Below are positions 1 through 9,077 of a DNA stretch of 47,672 nucleotides, one piece after another (position 1 is the first letter of the stretch; the number at the start of each line of letters is the position of its first letter). The notes beneath the pieces were generated by a model that did not search any database, was not told where the DNA came from, and saw only the letters and a program-made list of their open reading frames with translations. Origin of the DNA: Bradyrhizobium sp. CCH5-F6. GTDB lineage: Bacteria; Pseudomonadota; Alphaproteobacteria; Rhizobiales; Xanthobacteraceae. A program made the translations under genes and the position numbers. The DNA is taken from NCBI RefSeq assembly GCF_001556045.1, contig NZ_LSIC01000093.1:1-47672 (forward strand), written 5' to 3'.

Positions 1-62
1 GTGTGCATTTTGCGCAGCGGACCGCGGGTGCGAGGTCAGCACCCGGTCTTCCCTGCGCTCTC
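1..62. repeat. Tail fragment of a dispersed intergenic repeat
   Basis: The first bases hold an inverted repeat, CGGGTGC at 25-31 and GCACCCG at 39-45, followed by TCTTCCCTGCGC. From memory, this arrangement (GTGTGCATTTT, a GGGTGC/GCACCC hairpin, then TTCCCTGCGC) is the right-hand end of a non-coding repeat found many times in Bradyrhizobium genomes. The matching left-hand part lies at the other end of the window. Identity with the database family is recalled, not tested. Confidence 0.55.
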
Positions 63-394
63 TTGGCTCGAGAGGGTGAGCGACGAAGCAAAGCTCGGGC
101 GGATTGCGCCGCGAGAGCGCGAAGCCGTGGCCGCTGTCCGCAAGAGCGAGGGCAACCGCTGGTTCGCCGGCCGGAACGGAGTCCACCCGGCGGATGCGAT
201 CGGAAGGCCAGCCAAGATCGCAGATCGGCGGCTTGCGTTGCTGCCACCAGCCCGAGCCAAGTCGAGCGAGCCGCACGCTGCAAAGCCGACGACCGCGCCC
301 GCCAAGGCAGGTTTCCCGCATATGCCAAGCTTCATGATGATTTCCGTGCCGTGAGGCAGGGCATCATCGATCCGCTGCCCCCGCACACCGACCA
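63..394. other. No convincing gene
   Basis: Open frames exist here in several phases, but none has a plausible ribosome binding site, a recognisable domain or a composition different from chance open frames in GC-rich DNA. I see only the repeat tail before it and the FixK-type site after it. Confidence 0.5.
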
Positions 395-408
395 TTGATC
401 GAGATCAA
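395..408. promoter_or_regulatory. FixK/FNR box before the DUF2254 gene
   Basis: Perfect palindrome TTGATCGAGATCAA, matching TTGA-N6-TCAA and also the stricter FNR form TTGAT-N4-ATCAA. Its centre is about 54 bases before the ATG at 456. A start of transcription about 41 bases downstream of the centre would leave a short leader. Confidence 0.8.
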
Positions 409-455
409 CGAACAGGCGGCATCCGCGCCGATGCTGGGCGAGGCCGACAGAGGCG

Positions 456-1787
456 ATGAGCCTCCCGCGCGACGCCGAGCCATGGAGACGAAGCGGAATG
501 CAGCTGTGGCTGATACCCACGTTCTACGCGGCTGCGAGCATCGCGGCAGGCTTGGTGGTGCCGCGGCTGGAGTCCCGGTTCCTGGCCTCCGGTCTCGATC
601 TGTCGACGTCCTCTGCCCAGGCGTATCTCTCGGCCGTTGCCTCCGGCATGATGGCGCTGACCGGCATCGTGTTCTCGATCGCCTTCGTGCTGGTACAGTT
701 CAACGCCGTCGTCTATTCGCCGCGGCTCGTGGTCTGGTTCGCGCGCGACCGGCTGCTGTTCCACTCGCTGGGCATGTTCGTCGCGACCTTCATGTACAGC
801 CTTGCGACGCTGGCCTGGGTGGATCGCCAGGGTACCCAGGGCGTCCCCCTGTTGTCAGCGGTGATTGTCGGAGCCATGCTGACGGCGAGCGTGCTGATGC
901 TCGCACAGCTGGTCCAGCGCCTGAACAACCTTCAGATTACGCGCGTGTTGCAGTCGCTGGGCGATTCGGGACGAGAGGTCATCGCGAGCACATATCAAAA
1001 AGTGCAGTGGTCGACCGCAGCAAGCGCAACTCCCGCCCCACGGCACGCCGAGGCACCGGCGCTCACCATCAGGCACGTCGGAAGCCCGCAATCGGTGACG
1101 TCGATCGATCTCGAGAAGCTGGTCGAGCTTGGCCGCCGCATGGATGGCCTCATCGTGCTGGAGTGCGCCGTTGGCGATACCCTGATTGAAGGCACCGTCA
1201 TCCTGCGCGCTCGCGGTGCGGCCAGCGCCGGCTTCGAGAGCCAGCTGCGCGCCTTCATCCATCTCGGCGACCAGCGGACGTTCGAGCAGGATCCGAAATA
1301 TGCCATGCGTCTGCTGGTCGACATCGCCATCAAGGCCCTGTCTCCGGCCATCAACGATCCGACGACGGCCGTCCAGGCCATCGACCAGATCGAAGACCTC
1401 CTGCGGCGGCTGGCCAGATGCGACCTGGAGGCCTGTCGCGCCACCGACCGGGATGGCATTCCGCGCGTCGTCTATCGGATGCCGACATGGGAGGACTACC
1501 TCGCACTCGCATTCGACGAGATCCGGCAGTTCGGATCGACGTCCATCCAGGTGATGCGTCGCCTGCGATCGGCCCTCGTCGAGCTCGCCGCATGCGTCGA
1601 CAGCGAGCGGGCACGAGCGGTCCACGCTTATCTCCGTCATCTGGATTCCGGAATCGAACGGTCCGGCTTCGATCCGGAGGATCGCGCCGCGGCCCGCATC
1701 GAGGATCGGCAGGGCCTCGGCCTGTCCCATCGCCAGGACGAGAGCGACCCGATCAGACGCGGGGGACAGGGGCGGGTGGCATCATGA
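456..1787 (+). CDS. DUF2254 family membrane protein
   Basis: Integral membrane protein of 443 residues that I place in the DUF2254 family, whose function is not established. About four hydrophobic segments fill the first 160 residues, beginning with the stretch around LWLIPTFYAA. The remaining roughly 280 residues are soluble and probably cytoplasmic, with the SPAINDPTTA segment typical of the family near its middle. The start at 456 is chosen because it follows an AGAGGCG ribosome site and keeps the basic-serine segment that usually precedes the first helix. An ATG at 498 is a possible alternative. A perfect FixK-type site precedes it. The AI-2E-type permease lies 127 bases downstream on the same strand and may share its transcript. 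Confidence 0.8.
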   Translation: MSLPRDAEPWRRSGMQLWLIPTFYAAASIAAGLVVPRLESRFLASGLDLSTSSAQAYLSAVASGMMALTGIVFSIAFVLVQFNAVVYSPRLVVWFARDRLLFHSLGMFVATFMYSLATLAWVDRQGTQGVPLLSAVIVGAMLTASVLMLAQLVQRLNNLQITRVLQSLGDSGREVIASTYQKVQWSTAASATPAPRHAEAPALTIRHVGSPQSVTSIDLEKLVELGRRMDGLIVLECAVGDTLIEGTVILRARGAASAGFESQLRAFIHLGDQRTFEQDPKYAMRLLVDIAIKALSPAINDPTTAVQAIDQIEDLLRRLARCDLEACRATDRDGIPRVVYRMPTWEDYLALAFDEIRQFGSTSIQVMRRLRSALVELAACVDSERARAVHAYLRHLDSGIERSGFDPEDRAAARIEDRQGLGLSHRQDESDPIRRGGQGRVAS

Positions 1788-1914
1788 GCAGCGGCTCCGC
1801 AGGATTGACGCGCGTGGAGTTGCGGGCGCCAGGCGTCGCCACAGCGGCCTGCACCGGCCTCACGCCGGCGTCGCTCGCTTGCCGTCGCCAACGAGGCGGC
1901 GGAGAGGGACGATC

Positions 1915-3000
1915 ATGAGGACGCTCCTCCAACGCCTCACCGGCGAAGACGCGATCCAGCTGTCGATCCGTCTTGGTCTGCTCGCTCTGCTGATCTTCTG
2001 GACCTTCTACCTGGTTCGCCCGTTCGCGACTATTCTGGTCTGGGCGCTCGTGCTTGCGGTTGCGCTCAATCCTGCCTTCGTCCTGCTCGGGAGGGTTCTC
2101 GGCGGCCGCCCCAAGCTCGCGGCCGTCATTCTCACCGTAGTCAACCTCGCCATCTTCATTGGACCTGCAACGTGGCTCGGCGTGGGTGCGGTGGATGGCA
2201 TCAAGGATTTTGCCGCCGAACTGGCCGCGGGCGAGCTGGCGCTTCCAATGCCGCCGCAGGCCCTCAAGACCTGGCCGCTGATCGGAGCGCAGCTCTACGA
2301 GCTGTGGGAGCAGGCCTCTACCAATCTTCGCGCGGCCCTGCAGCAGATCGCGCCGCATTTGAAGCCCTTCGCCGGAACGCTCCTCGGCCTTGCGGGGGAT
2401 GCGGGCGTGGGGGCGATCAAGTTCCTGCTGTCGATTGCCATCGCCGGCGTCATCCTTCCCTATGGGCCGCAGCTCGTGGCGGCGGGCCGAGCCTTGCTCG
2501 CGCGGATCGTGCCCGAGCAGAGCGAGCATTTCCTGGATCTGGCCGGAGCGACCATCCGGGCGGTATCCCAGGGCGTGATCGGCATCGCGGTGATCCAGGC
2601 GCTGCTGGCCGGTGTCGGCTTCAAGCTGGTGGGCATCCCGATCGCCGGCCTGCTGGCGCTTCTGGTTCTGCTGCTCTCGATCGTGCAGATCGGCGCAGCG
2701 ATCATCATGATTCCCGTGATCGTCTGGATCTGGACCGACAAAGACGTCACCACCGCACTGCTGATGACGATCTTTCTCGGAATCGTCAGCATTCTCGACA
2801 ACGTCCTGAAGCCGCTGTTGATGGGGCGCGGCTTGACCACGCCGACGCTCGTCATCCTGATCGGCGTGATCGGCGGGACGCTTGGGCACGGAATCGTCGG
2901 TCTCTTCATCGGCCCCATCATCCTGTCGGTCGCCTGGGAGCTCACGGTCGCCTGGATCAAGACGGACGCCGCCCCACTGCCGGCCGTCGTCGAACGTTGA
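1915..3000 (+). CDS. AI-2E/PerM (UPF0118) family permease
   Basis: Polytopic membrane protein of 361 residues with the hydrophobic pattern of the AI-2E transporter superfamily: paired helices at the N-terminus, an amphipathic central domain, then a cluster of helices ending in a GVIGGTLGHGIVGLFIGP segment, a conserved family signature. Members have been linked to autoinducer-2 export, sodium-proton exchange and other efflux, so the substrate cannot be named. The ATG at 1915 follows GAGAGGGACG. The open frame reaches back to a TTG at 1879, which is less likely. Its stop codon overlaps the FixK-type box of the next operon, so the two operons are packed end to end. Confidence 0.82.
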   Translation: MRTLLQRLTGEDAIQLSIRLGLLALLIFWTFYLVRPFATILVWALVLAVALNPAFVLLGRVLGGRPKLAAVILTVVNLAIFIGPATWLGVGAVDGIKDFAAELAAGELALPMPPQALKTWPLIGAQLYELWEQASTNLRAALQQIAPHLKPFAGTLLGLAGDAGVGAIKFLLSIAIAGVILPYGPQLVAAGRALLARIVPEQSEHFLDLAGATIRAVSQGVIGIAVIQALLAGVGFKLVGIPIAGLLALLVLLLSIVQIGAAIIMIPVIVWIWTDKDVTTALLMTIFLGIVSILDNVLKPLLMGRGLTTPTLVILIGVIGGTLGHGIVGLFIGPIILSVAWELTVAWIKTDAAPLPAVVER

Positions 3001-3010
3001 CTTAAATCAA
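2997..3010. promoter_or_regulatory. FixK/FNR box before the DUF3141-pta-ackA-fabI operon
   Basis: Perfect TTGACTTAAATCAA whose first bases overlap the stop codon of the preceding permease gene. The centre lies about 62 bases before the ATG at 3066, the spacing expected for an activator bound near -41 with a short leader. Confidence 0.82.
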
Positions 3011-3065
3011 CGGCGGCGCGTCGCGGAGGCGCCTTCTGAATGCAATACGACAGCGAGATCGGGAC

Positions 3066-5285
3066 ATGACGATGGAAAACTTGAACCTGCCGGGTGGTCC
3101 CCTGTCCGGGATGGTGGCGTCGGCCGTCGAATACATGGTCGATGCAGGACAGCGGAGCGTCCTGTTTCTGGACATCATGCGCCAGCGCGGCGACCAGTAT
3201 CGCGAGCACGTCGCGCAAACGGCGCCGCATGTTCTGCAATATGCCGCTGAACTGATCATCGACGGGCGCAAGCTCGATGAGCCCGTCAACTACGTGCTGG
3301 TCCGCATCATTCCACCCAAGGGGGTCGAGATCGATCTCGAACGGCGGCCCTTCGTCGTGGTCGATCCACGCGCGGGACACGGTCCGGGAATCGGTGGCTT
3401 CAAGGCGGACAGCGAGATCGGCGTTGCCATGAAGGCAGGGCATCCCTGCTACTTCGTCGGATTCCTGCCCGAGCCGATGCCGGGGCAGACCATCGAACGC
3501 ATCGCGCGCGCCGAGGCGCTCTTCATCGAGAAAGTCATCAGCCTCCATCCAAAAGCCGACGGCAAGCCCTGCGTGATCGGCAATTGCCAGGCCGGATGGG
3601 CCGTCATGATCCTGGCGTCGCTGCGGCCTGAGCTATTCGGGCCATTGATCATCGCCGGCGCGCCGCTCGCCTACTGGGCCGGCGTGCACGGCAAATATCC
3701 GATGCGCTATTCCGGCGGCCTGTTGGGAGGAAGCTGGCTCACCGCACTGACCAGCGATCTCGGCGCCGGCAAGTTCGATGGCGCCTGGCTGGTGCAGAAC
3801 TTCGAGAACCAGAACCCCTCGAATACGCTCTGGACCAAGCAATACAATGTCTACTCCAAGGTCGATACCGAGGCCGACCGCTATCTGGACTTCGAGCGCT
3901 GGTGGGGCGGGCACGTCAACCTGAACGCCGAGGAGATCCAGTTCATCGTCGATGAGCTCTTCATCGGCAACAACCTCGCGGCCGGCAGGATCGAGATGTC
4001 GGATGGGCAGAAGGTCGATCTGCGCAACATCAGGTCGCCGATCGTGGTGTTCTGCTCCAAGGGCGACAACGTCACGCCGCCGCAGCAGGCGCTGGACTGG
4101 ATCCTCGATTGCTATGCCGACGTCGATGAGATCAGGGCGTATGGGCAGACCATCGTCTACACCGTTCACGAAAGCGTCGGACATCTCGGCATCTTCGTCT
4201 CCGGCGGCGTTGCGAAAAAGGAGCATGCGGAATTCTCCAGCAACATCGACCTGATCGATATTCTGCCGCCTGGACTTTACGAAGCGACGTTCGAAGCCAA
4301 GGGCGAGGAGACCACGAGTTCCGATCTCGTCGTAGGGCGGTGGGTCATGCGCTGCGAGGCGCGAACGCTCGACGATATCCGCGCCATGGGCGGCAATTCG
4401 CCCGAGGACGAGCGGCGCTTCGCGGCGGCAAAACGCGTCTCCGAGATGAATCTCGCGGCGTACCAGAAGTTCGTCCAGCCCTGGATCAAGAAAATGGTCA
4501 CGCCGCAGATGGCGGAGACCATGCGCAACCTGCATCCGCTGCGGCTCCAGTACGAGGTCCTCAACAGCCAGAATCCCTGGATGGGCGCCGTGAAGACGGC
4601 GGCCGAGGAGATCGAGGAGAAACGCAAGCCTGTGGCAAAGGACAACCCGTTCCTGGCCTTCCAGGAGCAGATGTCCAAGCAGATCGTTCATGCGCTGGAT
4701 AGCTGGCGCGACGCACAGGAAGCCCTGAGCGAGACGATCTTCCTCAATGTCTATGGCTCGCCCGCACTTCAGGCGGCGGTCGGGATCGATCCGAACTGGG
4801 AGCCTGCGCGCAAGCGCGAGATGTCGGCTGAGCACCGGGCGATGCTCGAAAAGCGGATCGCCGAACTGAAGTCCAGGATTGGCGAGGGCGGTCTCCGTGA
4901 AGCCGCCATCCGCAGCCTGCTCTATATCGGCTCGGCACGCGGAATGGTCGACGAGCGGAGCATCGAGGCGTTGCGTCAGATTCGCCGTGACGCCGGCGGC
5001 TCGCGTATGACGCTGCCCGAGTTCAAGATGCTGGTGCGCGAGCAGTTCTTCATGCTGTTGCTCGACCAGCAAGGCGCCCTGGCCGCAATCCCGAAGATGC
5101 TCCCGGAAGATGTCGCGCAACGGCTCACGGCATTCACGATGATGCGCCAGGTTCTTTCCGCCAGCGGCGAAATCACCGGCGAGCGTGCAAGCCGCCTGCA
5201 GCGCATTGCCGCGCTGTTCGGTATCGACGCGGGAGAGGGGACGTCGAACATTGCCCCTTTCGACCCGAAGGCGAAAGCGTCCTAG
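3066..5285 (+). CDS. DUF3141 protein, PhaC-like alpha/beta hydrolase
   Basis: Protein of 739 residues of the DUF3141 family, related to class I/III polyhydroxyalkanoate synthases. The first half is an alpha/beta-hydrolase domain with a cysteine nucleophile in GNCQAG (Cys174), an acid in the GDN motif (Asp334) and a histidine in VGHLGIF (His373), which is the Cys-Asp-His triad of PHA synthases. The rest is largely helical, rich in charged residues, and matches no enzyme I know. There is no signal peptide. It opens an operon with phosphate acetyltransferase, acetate kinase and FabI, 29 bases before the next start, behind a perfect FixK-type site. This suggests a role in acyl-CoA or storage-polymer metabolism at low oxygen. 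Whether it polymerises, transfers acyl groups or hydrolyses is unknown. Confidence 0.85.
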   Translation: MTMENLNLPGGPLSGMVASAVEYMVDAGQRSVLFLDIMRQRGDQYREHVAQTAPHVLQYAAELIIDGRKLDEPVNYVLVRIIPPKGVEIDLERRPFVVVDPRAGHGPGIGGFKADSEIGVAMKAGHPCYFVGFLPEPMPGQTIERIARAEALFIEKVISLHPKADGKPCVIGNCQAGWAVMILASLRPELFGPLIIAGAPLAYWAGVHGKYPMRYSGGLLGGSWLTALTSDLGAGKFDGAWLVQNFENQNPSNTLWTKQYNVYSKVDTEADRYLDFERWWGGHVNLNAEEIQFIVDELFIGNNLAAGRIEMSDGQKVDLRNIRSPIVVFCSKGDNVTPPQQALDWILDCYADVDEIRAYGQTIVYTVHESVGHLGIFVSGGVAKKEHAEFSSNIDLIDILPPGLYEATFEAKGEETTSSDLVVGRWVMRCEARTLDDIRAMGGNSPEDERRFAAAKRVSEMNLAAYQKFVQPWIKKMVTPQMAETMRNLHPLRLQYEVLNSQNPWMGAVKTAAEEIEEKRKPVAKDNPFLAFQEQMSKQIVHALDSWRDAQEALSETIFLNVYGSPALQAAVGIDPNWEPARKREMSAEHRAMLEKRIAELKSRIGEGGLREAAIRSLLYIGSARGMVDERSIEALRQIRRDAGGSRMTLPEFKMLVREQFFMLLLDQQGALAAIPKMLPEDVAQRLTAFTMMRQVLSASGEITGERASRLQRIAALFGIDAGEGTSNIAPFDPKAKAS

Positions 5286-5314
5286 GCGTCCATGGAAGGA
5301 TGGGGAGCGAGATC

Positions 5315-6277
5315 ATGTCAGCCGATACGAGGCCAGCGCAGTCTCCCAGCAAATACGATCGCTTGATTGCGGCAGCGAAGGCGGTGCCGCCGGTGCCGAC
5401 CGTGGTGGTGCATCCCTGCGACGAGACCTCGCTGCGCGGAGCCGTCGATAGCGCCCAAGCCGGCATCATCCGGCCGATCCTGGTCGGACCCGAAAGAAAG
5501 ATCAGGGAGACGGCGGGCAGGCACGATCTCGATATCTCCGGCTTCGAGATCGTCGATGCCGCGCATAGCGAGGAGGCCGCGTCCAGGAGCGTCGAGCTGA
5601 TCCATGCCGCCAGGGGCGAGATGCTGATGAAAGGCAGCCTGCATACCGACGAGCTCATGCGCGCCGTGACGGCCAAAGCGGGCGGCCTGCGCACCGACCG
5701 CCGTATCAGCCACGTCTTCGTGATGGATGTTCCGGCCTATGCCGAAACCCTGTTCGTCACCGACGCTGCCATCAACATCTTTCCCGATCTCGATGCCAAG
5801 CGGGATATCATCCAGAACGCCATTGATTTCTACAATCAGGCCGGTTTCGGCAAATCGCCGCGCGTGGCGATCCTGTCGGCCGTCGAAACCGTGACCTCCA
5901 AGATCCCGTCCACGATCGAGGCGGCCGCCTTGTGCAAGATGGCCGACCGCGGCCAGATCAGCGGCGGCGTGCTCGACGGGCCGCTGGCCTTCGACAACGC
6001 CATCGATCCCGAGGCGGCTCGGATCAAGGGCATCAAGTCGGAGGTGGCCGGGCGGGCACAGATCCTCGTCGTTCCCGACCTCGAGGCCGGCAACATGCTG
6101 GCAAAGAACCTCGCGTACTTTGCCAAGGCCGATGGTGCCGGCATCGTGCTCGGCGCCCGGGTGCCGGTCGTGCTGACGTCCCGGGCGGACACGCCGCGTG
6201 CGCGCATGGCGTCCTGCGCGGTGGCGTCCCTCTACGCCAACGCCCGGCGCCAACATGCGCCGACAGTTGCCGCGTGA
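5315..6277 (+). CDS. pta: Phosphate acetyl/butyryltransferase (PTA_PTB family)
   Basis: Catalyses reversible transfer between acyl-CoA and acyl phosphate, here presumably acetyl-CoA to acetyl phosphate because acetate kinase follows. The 320 residues form a single PTA_PTB domain of the short type, without the N-terminal regulatory domains of enterobacterial Pta. Family segments visible are [11 protein letters not shown] near the N-terminus, a KGSLHTDEL stretch, [14 protein letters not shown], and [13 protein letters not shown] towards the C-terminus. The ATG at 5315 is preferred over that at 5300 because GGGGAG sits at normal spacing before it. The stop is five bases before the acetate kinase start, so the two are very likely co-transcribed. 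Confidence 0.88.
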   Translation: MSADTRPAQSPSKYDRLIAAAKAVPPVPTVVVHPCDETSLRGAVDSAQAGIIRPILVGPERKIRETAGRHDLDISGFEIVDAAHSEEAASRSVELIHAARGEMLMKGSLHTDELMRAVTAKAGGLRTDRRISHVFVMDVPAYAETLFVTDAAINIFPDLDAKRDIIQNAIDFYNQAGFGKSPRVAILSAVETVTSKIPSTIEAAALCKMADRGQISGGVLDGPLAFDNAIDPEAARIKGIKSEVAGRAQILVVPDLEAGNMLAKNLAYFAKADGAGIVLGARVPVVLTSRADTPRARMASCAVASLYANARRQHAPTVAA

Positions 6278-6282
6278 CCGCC

Positions 6283-7497
6283 ATGGACACGATCCTCGTC
6301 GTCAACGCAGGCTCCTCGAGCGTCAAGTTCCAGGTTTTCTCGGTCGAGGGCGAGGGTAGGCTGCGGCGGCAACTCAAGGGTCAGATGGACGGCATTGGCA
6401 GCCGCCCGCGATTGCGAGCGAGCGGCGCGAGTGGCGATCCGCTGGCCGAGCGCGCCTATCCGATCGAGGCGGTCGCGGACGTTCCGGCTGCGATGGAGAT
6501 CGCGGGAAGCTGGCTGCGTGACGAGCTTCGTATCCACCCGATCGCGGTCGGGCACCGCGTCGTGCATGGCGGTCCGGATTATGATCGGCCGGTCTTGATT
6601 GATCACGGCGTTGTAGCCCGGCTGGAGCGGTTCGTCAGCCTTGCACCGCTGCATCAACCGCACAATCTGGCGCCGATCCGGTCGATCCTTGCCGGCTTCC
6701 CGGCCCTGCCGCAGGTGGCCTGCTTCGATACCGCCTTTCACCGGACGCACAGCGCGGTCGCCGACCACTACGCGATCCCGCATCGGCTCCATGCCGAGGG
6801 CGTGCGGCGCTACGGCTTTCACGGGCTGTCGTACGAGTATATCGCGAAGACTTTGCCGCAGGCCGCGCCCGATATCGCGAACGGGCGGGTCATCGTCGCT
6901 CATCTCGGTAGCGGCGCCTCGATGTGCGCCCTCAAGGCAGGGCGAAGCGTCGAAAGCACCATGGGCTTCACGGCGCTGGACGGTCTTCCGATGGGAACGC
7001 GCCCCGGGCAACTCGATCCCGGTGTCGTGCTCTATCTCATCTCCGAAAAGGGCATGTCGGCCTCGAACGTCCAGAACTTCCTTTATCGCGATTGCGGACT
7101 GAAGGGACTCTCGGGCGTCAGCAACGACATGCGCGAGCTCGAGGCCAGCGACGATGCCAGGGCGAAGCTGGCGATCGATCATTTCGTGTATCGGATCGGC
7201 CTCAACGCCGGCATGCTCGCGGCTGCATTGCAGGGCCTGGATGCCTTCGTCTTCACCGCCGGCATTGGTGAGAACTCCGCGACGATTCGTGCGCGTGTCG
7301 TCGAGCAGCTCGGATGGCTGGGTGCCAGCCTCGACGAGGCCAGCAACTCTCGCCATTCGCGGCTGATATCGCGTTCCGGGAGTCTCATCCCCGTCTATGT
7401 CGTACCGACCGACGAGGAGCTGATGATCGCGCAACACACGCTGTCGCTGCTGATGAAACAGCCATCGACCAATCCCAGACAAGAGAGGGCGTCATGA
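6283..7497 (+). CDS. ackA: Acetate kinase
   Basis: Converts acetyl phosphate and ADP to acetate and ATP, or the reverse, in the cytoplasm. The 404 residues carry the ASKHA-fold acetate kinase signatures: NAGSSSVKF at the N-terminus, GHRVVHGG, the FDTAFHRT and [12 protein letters not shown] segments, [18 protein letters not shown] and the adenosine-site FTAGIGENS. Length is normal for the family. It follows the phosphotransacetylase by five bases, and its stop codon overlaps the fabI start (ATGA). The pair gives substrate-level ATP formation from acetyl-CoA, useful when respiration is limited. The wide open frame beginning at 5932 is an artefact running back through the previous gene. Confidence 0.95.
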   Translation: MDTILVVNAGSSSVKFQVFSVEGEGRLRRQLKGQMDGIGSRPRLRASGASGDPLAERAYPIEAVADVPAAMEIAGSWLRDELRIHPIAVGHRVVHGGPDYDRPVLIDHGVVARLERFVSLAPLHQPHNLAPIRSILAGFPALPQVACFDTAFHRTHSAVADHYAIPHRLHAEGVRRYGFHGLSYEYIAKTLPQAAPDIANGRVIVAHLGSGASMCALKAGRSVESTMGFTALDGLPMGTRPGQLDPGVVLYLISEKGMSASNVQNFLYRDCGLKGLSGVSNDMRELEASDDARAKLAIDHFVYRIGLNAGMLAAALQGLDAFVFTAGIGENSATIRARVVEQLGWLGASLDEASNSRHSRLISRSGSLIPVYVVPTDEELMIAQHTLSLLMKQPSTNPRQERAS

Positions 7498-8282
7498 TTC
7501 CCGTGTTCCCGGATACCAAGGTTGCCTTGAAGGGCAAGAAGGGCCTCATCGTCGGCATCGCGAACGACCAATCGATCGCCTGGGGCTGCGCAAGTGCATT
7601 TCGCGCCCTCGGGGCGGAACTCGCCGTCACCTACCTCAATGACCGCGCCAGGAAGCATGTCGAACCGCTGGCACAGGCGCTGGAAGCGCCGATCTTCATG
7701 CCATTGGACGTCATGGTGGAAGGTCAGACCGAACAGGTGTTCGAGCGGATCGCGAAGGAATGGGGCCAACTCGATTTCCTGCTGCACTCGATCGCATTCT
7801 CGCCCAAGGAGGCGCTGCACGGCCGCGTGGTCGATGTCGGGCGCGACGGCTTCCTGAAGACGATGGACGTCTCCTGCTGGTCGTTCATGCGGATGGCGCA
7901 TCTCGCCGAGCCGCTGATGAAGAACGGCGGCACGATGTTCACCATGACCTATTACGGCAGCCAGATGGTCGTGAAGAACTACAACGTGATGGGGGTGGCC
8001 AAGGCCGCACTTGAAGCGGCGGTTCGCTACATTGCGGCCGAGCTGGGGCCGAAAGGCATCCGTGTTCACGCGATCTCACCAGGCCCGCTCGCCACGCGCG
8101 CGGCGTCGGGCATTCCCGAGTTCGATGATCTCATGGACAAGGCGCAGTCGACCGCGCCGACCCGCAGCCTCGTCAGCATCGAGGATGTCGGCAATGCCAC
8201 GGCGTTCCTGGCGCTCGACGGCGCCAAGCTGATCACCGGCGGAGTTCTCTATGTCGACGGTGGCTATCACATCATCGACTGA
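7494..8282 (+). CDS. fabI: Enoyl-ACP reductase (FabI type)
   Basis: NADH-dependent reduction of enoyl-ACP, the last step of each fatty-acid elongation cycle. The 262 residues form a short-chain dehydrogenase fold with the FabI-specific nucleotide site [11 protein letters not shown], the HSIAFSPK segment, and the catalytic Tyr-x6-Lys pair (Tyr163 and Lys170). The ATG overlaps the acetate kinase stop (ATGA), so translation is coupled. FabI in an acetate-ATP operon behind a FixK-type site is unlikely to be the housekeeping copy. It may use enoyl-CoA or crotonyl groups or serve a low-oxygen lipid demand, which is inference. Confidence 0.92.
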   Translation: MIPVFPDTKVALKGKKGLIVGIANDQSIAWGCASAFRALGAELAVTYLNDRARKHVEPLAQALEAPIFMPLDVMVEGQTEQVFERIAKEWGQLDFLLHSIAFSPKEALHGRVVDVGRDGFLKTMDVSCWSFMRMAHLAEPLMKNGGTMFTMTYYGSQMVVKNYNVMGVAKAALEAAVRYIAAELGPKGIRVHAISPGPLATRAASGIPEFDDLMDKAQSTAPTRSLVSIEDVGNATAFLALDGAKLITGGVLYVDGGYHIID

Positions 8283-8300
8283 ACGATTCAGGAGGTTCGG

Positions 8301-8564
8301 GTGCGTGCGCTTGGGTTGAGCTTGTTGTTGCTTGCGATCAATCTCGTGCCGGCGCAGGCGCAAACCTACGATCCTCGCTATGCAGTATGTATGAAAGTCT
8401 ACGACGGGTCTTTTGGCGGAGGTGAATGGATCGACTGCAGCTACGTATCGCTGCGGCAGTGTCAGGCTTCGGCATTCGGCCGAGCCGCCATGTGCGTGAT
8501 GAACCCGTACTTCGCTCAGGCTCTCCCCCGTGGGGGATACAAGCGATATCCGCGAATCTACTGA
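8301..8564 (+). CDS. Small secreted DUF3551-type protein
   Basis: Protein of 87 residues with a clear signal peptide ending near PAQAQ, then about 66 residues with four cysteines (VCMKVY, DCSYVS, QCQASA, MCVMNP). The aligned pattern Y-P/R-x-C, W-x-D-C, S-x-x-Q-C and C-x-x-NP is that of DUF3551, a family of small periplasmic proteins common in Bradyrhizobium and without known function. It starts with GTG directly after a strong AGGAGG. It lies 18 bases after fabI and may be the last gene of that operon. Confidence 0.75.
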   Translation: MRALGLSLLLLAINLVPAQAQTYDPRYAVCMKVYDGSFGGGEWIDCSYVSLRQCQASAFGRAAMCVMNPYFAQALPRGGYKRYPRIY

Positions 8565-8605
8565 CGCCGACCCCCGTATCGTCGCGGCCTTCTGTCGGCT
8601 GCACG

Positions 8606-9064
8606 CTAGCGATAATGCAGGGCGATCAGCTCGGCGACGCAGGCCGGCTTCTTGCCGCCCTCGATCTCGATGACGAGATGATAGTTGACGCGCAGGCCGT
8701 CCGGCGGCACGTCCTCGGCTTCGGCGACCGTGATCCGCCCGCGTAACCTCGATCCGGCGGGCACGGGGGCCAGGTATCGAATTCGATCCGCGCCGTAGTT
8801 CAGGGTGTTGCGGAGGCCCTTCAGGCCCATCACCGAACGAATGAAGAGGGGCGCAAGCGACAAGGACAGCAGGCCGTGCGCGATGGTGGTGCCGCCTGGT
8901 GCTTCCCTCCTGGCGCGCTCCTGATCGACGTGGATCCACTGCTCGTCGCAAGTCGCCTTTGCGAACTGGTTGATGCGATCCTGCGTCACCTCGATCCAGT
9001 CGCTGACGCCGATCTCGGTGCCGACCGCGGACTTGATCTCGTCGAAACTGCTGAATATGCGCAT
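8606..9064 (-). CDS. MaoC-like (R)-specific enoyl-CoA hydratase
   Basis: Single hot-dog-fold domain of 152 residues. The catalytic motif reads FAKATCDEQWIHVD, with Asp40 and His45 at the expected D-x4-H spacing of MaoC and PhaJ hydratases, followed by the TTIAHGLLSLSL helix of the family. Such enzymes hydrate trans-enoyl-CoA to (R)-3-hydroxyacyl-CoA, the monomer of polyhydroxyalkanoates. The gene ends a minus-strand operon, 13 bases downstream of the CoA-transferase beta subunit. Together with the phasin and PhaC-like protein nearby this supports a link between fatty-acid and storage-polymer metabolism. Exact chain-length preference cannot be read. Confidence 0.85.
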   Translation of the reverse strand: MRIFSSFDEIKSAVGTEIGVSDWIEVTQDRINQFAKATCDEQWIHVDQERARREAPGGTTIAHGLLSLSLAPLFIRSVMGLKGLRNTLNYGADRIRYLAPVPAGSRLRGRITVAEAEDVPPDGLRVNYHLVIEIEGGKKPACVAELIALHYR

Positions 9065-9077
9065 GATCGTTGCCCGC

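Noticed and set aside
1..354. First plus-strand open frame
   Set aside because: Its beginning lies in the dispersed repeat and it has no ribosome site or domain.
3066..5285. Calling the DUF3141 gene phaC
   Set aside because: The triad is PhaC-like, but length, C-terminal half and the GNCQAG box differ from ordinary PHA synthases, and operon partners are not phaA or phaB.
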